Source: a virus. Taken from it: DNA of 21,755 nt. How positions within the stretch are numbered: the stretch's first letter is position 1; each line of letters opens with the position of its first letter. The stretch is from IMG/VR virus record IMGVR_UViG_3300023235_000155, positions 1-21,755 of that record, one strand, 5' to 3'. The notes beneath the pieces were generated by a model. It made no database searches and was not told the DNA's origin. It worked only from the letters and a program-made list of their open reading frames with translations. Shown in pieces: positions 19,354 through 21,755 of the stretch. The translations under genes and the position numbers were made by a program.

Positions 19354-19505
19354 ACGATAGAGGATCAAACGATATAGAACGAATGAGTGAAGAAAAAGAC
19401 AAGGTTATTATCAATTTAAAACAAGATAATAAACTACTTGCCAAACAAGTTGAAGATTTATTAGAACAAAAGAAACAACTGCTTGACAATCAATCTAAAA
19501 AGTGA
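19344..19505 (+). CDS. 53-residue coiled-coil protein
   Basis: I choose the ATG at 19344, with TAGGAA upstream, over an in-frame ATG at 19302 inside the previous gene. The product is acidic, then forms a heptad-like helix (VIINLKQDNKLLAKQVEDLL). It could partner the membrane peptide encoded just before it. The -35 box and spacer of the next promoter lie inside its last codons. Confidence 0.68.
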   Translation: MDIDDRGSNDIERMSEEKDKVIINLKQDNKLLAKQVEDLLEQKKQLLDNQSKK

Positions 19506-19511
19506 TATAAT
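19483..19511 (+). promoter_or_regulatory. Consensus early promoter abutting a small secreted-protein gene
   Basis: TTGACA (19483-19488), 17-base spacer, TATAAT (19506-19511). The ATG at 19518 is exactly seven bases past the -10 box. Confidence 0.88.
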
Positions 19512-19517
19512 AGAACT

Positions 19518-19727
19518 ATGAAAACTATAATGATAGCACTTTTAGTATTATGCTTTACCGCTACTGTGGGAAATACTAATGAGAATAATATAATTAACAA
19601 AATAACTACTCATATTTCTAATGAGATTCAAGATATAAAAGAATTTCAAAAAGATAATTGGGAAAAAGGTAAAGTTCAAACTGCTAATAATATAGCAATG
19701 ATTAAATCTTGGTTTGTTAAGAATTAG
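19518..19727 (+). CDS. Small exported protein
   Basis: A 69-residue product with an N-terminal hydrophobic signal (MKTIMIALLVLCFTATVG) and a mature helical part (NIINKITTHISNEIQDIKEF, then FQKDNWEKGKVQ). The cleavage site is not sharp; VGN or ATV are options, and an uncleaved anchor is possible. It has its own early promoter. A late promoter for gp32 begins right after its stop. Confidence 0.75.
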   Translation: MKTIMIALLVLCFTATVGNTNENNIINKITTHISNEIQDIKEFQKDNWEKGKVQTANNIAMIKSWFVKN

Positions 19728-19730
19728 TCT

Positions 19731-19738
19731 TATAAATA
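19731..19738 (+). promoter_or_regulatory. T4-type late promoter for gp32
   Basis: Exact TATAAATA. The predicted start near 19744 opens the leader with GTGC...GCAC (19744-19761), a possible 5'-end hairpin, followed by a G-poor, A/T-rich stretch to AAAGGAAAA and the ATG at 19806. Confidence 0.82.
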
Positions 19739-19805
19739 ATGAAGTGCGATTAATACAGCACATATACAAATATAATAATACAAAAACATACAAAGGAAAA
19801 TATAT

Positions 19806-20711
19806 ATGAATACAAGTATAGCGGCCTTAAAAAGGTCAAAGTCAAACCTAGATACCCTAGTCGGCGAACTTAATAAAGTTGCTGAACCCCAAAAACAAAA
19901 GAACTCATATGCTGACGACAGATTCTGGAAACCAGAATTAGATAAGTCTGGCAATGGCTATGCAGTTTTTAGATTTCTACCAGCAATCAAAGGTGAAGAT
20001 TTACCTTGGGCGAGATTATGGTCTCATGCCTTTCAAGGACCTGGTGGATGGTTTATTGAAAATAGTTTAACAACTCTTAACAAAAAATGTCCTATTAGTG
20101 AATCTAACAGTTTACTATGGAACTCTGGTGTTGAAGCAGATAAAGAAATTGCAAGAAAAAGAAAAAGAAAACTATCTTACATTGCAAATATTCTAATTAT
20201 CAATGACTCTAAACATCCTGAGAACGAAGGTCAGATTAAATTGTTTAAATTCGGTAAGAAAATCTTTGATAAGATTACCGAGGCGATGAAACCTGAATTT
20301 GAAGATGAGAAACCTATCAACCCATTTGATTTTTGGGAAGGTGCTAACTTCAAATTAAAAATCAGAAAAGTTGACGGTTATTGGAACTATGATAAATCAG
20401 AATTTGATAGTCCTACACCAGTCAAAGACAATGATGAGGCAATCGAACAACTTTGGGATAAACAATATGCCCTTAAACCATTTCTTGCACCTGAAAACTT
20501 TAAATCATATGATGAGTTAAAAGCGAAACTAGATAAAGTTTTATTGGGTACAAGAAGTACTGGAACTGCTGAAGACGTGACGATCCCACCTGTCACTAAT
20601 GTAGCGCCAGTCAAAACAGAAACAGTTGATAATACATCTCCTACACCGATTACAGAGGATGATAGCGATGAAACGTTATCCTACTTTAGTAAGTTGGCAG
20701 AGGAAGAGTAA
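19806..20711 (+). CDS. 32: Single-stranded DNA-binding protein (T4 gp32-like)
   Basis: The 301-residue product coats single-stranded DNA during replication, recombination and repair. It starts with a basic cooperativity segment (NTSIAALKRSKSNLDTLVGE). The OB-type core follows (SYADDRFWKPELDKSGNGYA, then VFRFLPAIKGEDLPWARLWS, FQGPGGWFIENSLTTLNKKC, LSYIANILIINDSKHPENEG, IKLFKFGKKIFDKI, NPFDFWEGANFKLKIRKVDG). It ends in a Pro/Thr linker and an acidic tail for partner binding. Unlike T4 gp32 it has only one cysteine, so the structural zinc site is missing, as I recall for other marine T4-like phages. A late promoter and AAAGGAAAA lie upstream. The A-rich leader could serve gp32 self-repression. 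Confidence 0.95.
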   Translation: MNTSIAALKRSKSNLDTLVGELNKVAEPQKQKNSYADDRFWKPELDKSGNGYAVFRFLPAIKGEDLPWARLWSHAFQGPGGWFIENSLTTLNKKCPISESNSLLWNSGVEADKEIARKRKRKLSYIANILIINDSKHPENEGQIKLFKFGKKIFDKITEAMKPEFEDEKPINPFDFWEGANFKLKIRKVDGYWNYDKSEFDSPTPVKDNDEAIEQLWDKQYALKPFLAPENFKSYDELKAKLDKVLLGTRSTGTAEDVTIPPVTNVAPVKTETVDNTSPTPITEDDSDETLSYFSKLAEEE

Positions 20712-20743
20712 AATCTCTCCACCTGTTTCGTTATGAGGTTATG

Positions 20744-20772
20744 GCACCTGGGCCTCGATATAAACCAGGTGC
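20744..20772 (+). other. RNA hairpin after gp32
   Basis: Perfect 8-base arms GCACCTGG (20744-20751) and CCAGGTGC (20765-20772) with a 13-base loop. There is no T run after it, so it is not a typical terminator; it may protect or process the gp32 mRNA. It coincides with a tiny 18-codon frame (20741-20797, MAPGPRYKPGARPMNVYK) whose translation is uncertain. Confidence 0.6.
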
Positions 20773-20788
20773 TCGACCAATGAATGTT

Positions 20789-20796
20789 TATAAATA
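20789..20796 (+). promoter_or_regulatory. T4-type late promoter
   Basis: Exact TATAAATA. It would give a leader of about 50 bases to the ATG at 20854, containing the palindrome TTTGAGATATCAAA (20819-20832) and a strong AAAGGAG site (20839-20845). Confidence 0.82.
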
Positions 20797-20853
20797 AACT
20801 TACCACATTATGAAAGCGTTTGAGATATCAAATCATATAAAGGAGACAATTAT

Positions 20854-21087
20854 ATGGACGCTATAAGTAAAATAAAAGCATGGGCTAGTGCATTATCAGA
20901 CGTAGGTGTTTCACTTATCGCTCTGGGTATTGTATTAGAGGTACTTTTTACAGGACAATCTATACCATTTTGGCCAGATATTTCTGTAATCGGTAATGTA
21001 CAAAACATCATAGCAGGGTTTTCTGCTCAAGGCTTAGTTGGTCTAGTTGCTGTTTGGGTACTATACTCGATATATACTAAAAAGTAA
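20854..21087 (+). CDS. Late small membrane protein with two hydrophobic segments
   Basis: The 77-residue product starts MDAISKIKAWASALSDVGVS with a first hydrophobic stretch (VSLIALGIVLEVLFTG), a short polar loop (QSIPFWPDISVIGNV) and a second one (GLVGLVAVWVLYSIYTKK). It has its own late promoter, an optimal AAAGGAG and its own terminator, so it is probably made in large amounts as a single-gene late transcript. Size and topology would suit a holin or a minor envelope-associated protein; I recall like-sized unknowns in marine T4-like phages. No enzyme motif. Confidence 0.83.
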   Translation: MDAISKIKAWASALSDVGVSLIALGIVLEVLFTGQSIPFWPDISVIGNVQNIIAGFSAQGLVGLVAVWVLYSIYTKK

Positions 21088-21110
21088 TATAAACTAACTT
21101 TATTATAGAG

Positions 21111-21139
21111 AAAAGGGGACTTCGGTCCCCTTTTTTTTT
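21111..21139 (+). terminator. Strong rho-independent terminator
   Basis: Perfect 10-base stem AAAAGGGGAC/GTCCCCTTTT closed by a TTCG tetraloop (21121-21124), with the T run extending to 21139. It isolates the late membrane-protein gene from the next late unit. Confidence 0.97.
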
Positions 21140-21148
21140 AGCTATTAT

Positions 21149-21156
21149 TATAAATA
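21149..21156 (+). promoter_or_regulatory. T4-type late promoter for the csgF-like unit
   Basis: Exact TATAAATA followed by GTAG, ten bases after the terminator. The leader is about 75 bases and ends in AAGGGGGTAGG before the ATG at 21235. It should drive the membrane protein and the csgF-like gene. Confidence 0.85.
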
Positions 21157-21234
21157 GTAGCGACTTATTTAAACAAATCTACATCATTTTATATCATATT
21201 TACAGCGAATTGCTAATACCACAAGGGGGTAGGT

Positions 21235-21483
21235 ATGGAAATCAAAAAAATATTTACATGGGTGCCAATTATGGCAGCTGTACTTGGTACACTCTTTATT
21301 ATGACTTTACTTGCCTATGGTTTAAACTATATGAATCCTAAAACAAATGTACTTGAAGAATTAGAAGAAAAGATCAAAAAAGTAGAACAAAAAGAGATTA
21401 TTCTTACTGAAAATGAAAAACAGTTAGAGAAAAAGGCTAATGAAAAAGATTGGGCAGAAATAGATAAACAATTAGAAAAATAA
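21235..21483 (+). CDS. Membrane protein with coiled-coil tail
   Basis: The 82-residue product has a single N-terminal membrane helix (WVPIMAAVLGTLFIMTLLAY) and a long charged coiled-coil tail (VLEELEEKIKKVEQKEIILT and on to LEK). The type resembles spanin-like or scaffold-like inner-membrane proteins. The ribosome-binding site is unusually G-rich (AAGGGGGTAGG). It precedes the csgF-like gene by two bases on the same late transcript, so the two may work together. No family recognised. Confidence 0.82.
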   Translation: MEIKKIFTWVPIMAAVLGTLFIMTLLAYGLNYMNPKTNVLEELEEKIKKVEQKEIILTENEKQLEKKANEKDWAEIDKQLEK

Positions 21484-21485
21484 AA

Positions 21486-21755
21486 ATGAACATTATTAAA
21501 AAAACATTGTTGGTATTAACATATATTGTATTATGCAATAGTTTACTAGCATCTGAATTGACACAGGAGTTTAAAAACCCTGCCTTTAGTGGTAATGGTT
21601 ATTCTTCTCACGTGCTTTCCATAAATCAACTTGAAGTACAAAGAAGACAAAAAGTTATTGATGATGAGAAATCAGCAGCTTCGGCCGCTGAAAGAGATGA
21701 AAAGAACAAGACAGTAAACAAATTTATTGCCAACGTAGAGAGTAGAATATATGCT
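21486..21755 (+). CDS. csgF: CsgF-like curli secretion protein, cut by window end
   Basis: Ninety codons are visible. A Sec signal peptide (MNIIKKTLLVLTYIVLCNSL, cut likely after LLA) is followed by SELTQEFKNPAFSGNGYSSH and VLSINQLEVQRRQK, a charged Ala-rich stretch and NKFIANVESRIYA. The FxNPxFxG motif at the mature N terminus is the hallmark of CsgF, whose N-terminal part plugs into the CsgG outer-membrane pore, and the ending resembles CsgF's NFTQAIQSQI. In bacteria CsgF works with CsgG, CsgE and the curli subunits. Here it stands on a phage late transcript; a csgG-like gene is predicted just beyond the window. I have some memory of curli-type genes in pelagimyophage genomes. Confidence 0.85.
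   Translation, partial: MNIIKKTLLVLTYIVLCNSLLASELTQEFKNPAFSGNGYSSHVLSINQLEVQRRQKVIDDEKSAASAAERDEKNKTVNKFIANVESRIYA

Noticed and set aside
1-21755. CRISPR arrays, insertion sequences or integrase/attachment sites
   Set aside because: No regularly spaced direct repeats, no transposase or integrase motifs and no terminal inverted repeats were seen; the tRNA is not flanked by an integrase or a duplicated tRNA end.

Overview
The window is a gene-dense, AT-rich stretch in which every credible gene lies on the + strand. It reads as part of a T4-like myovirus genome. T4-type markers are the class Ia ribonucleotide reductase genes nrdA and nrdB, RNase H, the late-transcription coactivator gp33, the helicase loader gp59, the single-strand binding protein gp32, and T4-style late promoters (TATAAATA). 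Three traits point to a marine alphaproteobacterial host, most likely SAR11/Pelagibacter (a pelagimyophage): a circularly permuted two-piece tmRNA gene, a lipoprotein like the rickettsial 17-kDa surface antigen, and many strong host-like sigma70 promoters. No photosynthesis genes are seen. The host assignment is inference.

Layout. Positions 1-3015 hold the nucleotide-reduction block: the end of NrdA with the tail of an intein, a small gene, NrdB, a zinc ribbon and a GIY-YIG nuclease. Positions 3089-7206 hold short genes of unknown function, a tRNA-Thr inside an open reading frame, a run of exported proteins and lipoproteins (including 17-kDa-antigen-like and LPP20-like proteins) and a glutaredoxin. 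Positions 7227-10049 hold a P-loop kinase, an NfuA/NifU-like Fe-S protein, RNase H and a DUF6433-type protein, closed by a terminator. Positions 10195-13147 hold a second GIY-YIG protein, a membrane-anchored glucosaminidase, tiny zinc and membrane proteins and a SET-domain protein. Positions 13166-16269 hold a pyrimidine-dimer-glycosylase-like protein, conserved phage proteins, an M15 peptidase, a PD-(D/E)XK exonuclease and a secreted protein. Positions 16285-18430 hold the permuted tmRNA, a 2OG-Fe(II) oxygenase, gp33, a peroxiredoxin and gp59. Positions 18430-21755 hold small lipoproteins and membrane proteins, gp32, late membrane proteins and the start of a CsgF-like curli secretion gene cut by the window edge.

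How it works together. RNR, glutaredoxin, RNase H, gp59, gp32 and the exonuclease form the DNA precursor and replication machinery. gp33 and the TATAAATA sites give the late switch. The glucosaminidase and M15 peptidase are candidate lysins. A large exported fraction (eight proteins with a signal peptide or lipobox, plus about eight tiny membrane proteins), ending in a CsgF-like gene, suggests the phage remodels the host envelope.

The most notable signals are: (1) a phage permuted tmRNA with a readable tag, ADSQGFALAA; (2) a recurrent promoter geometry that puts the predicted transcription start on the A of the start codon (leaderless mRNAs), beside a second promoter class with a conserved Shine-Dalgarno leader; (3) a tRNA-Thr lying in frame within a protein-coding frame; (4) an intein splice site directly at a catalytic cysteine of NrdA; (5) a possible +1 frameshift at a UGA before nrdB and a possible stop-codon extension of the M15 peptidase; and (6) the late CsgF/outer-membrane module.
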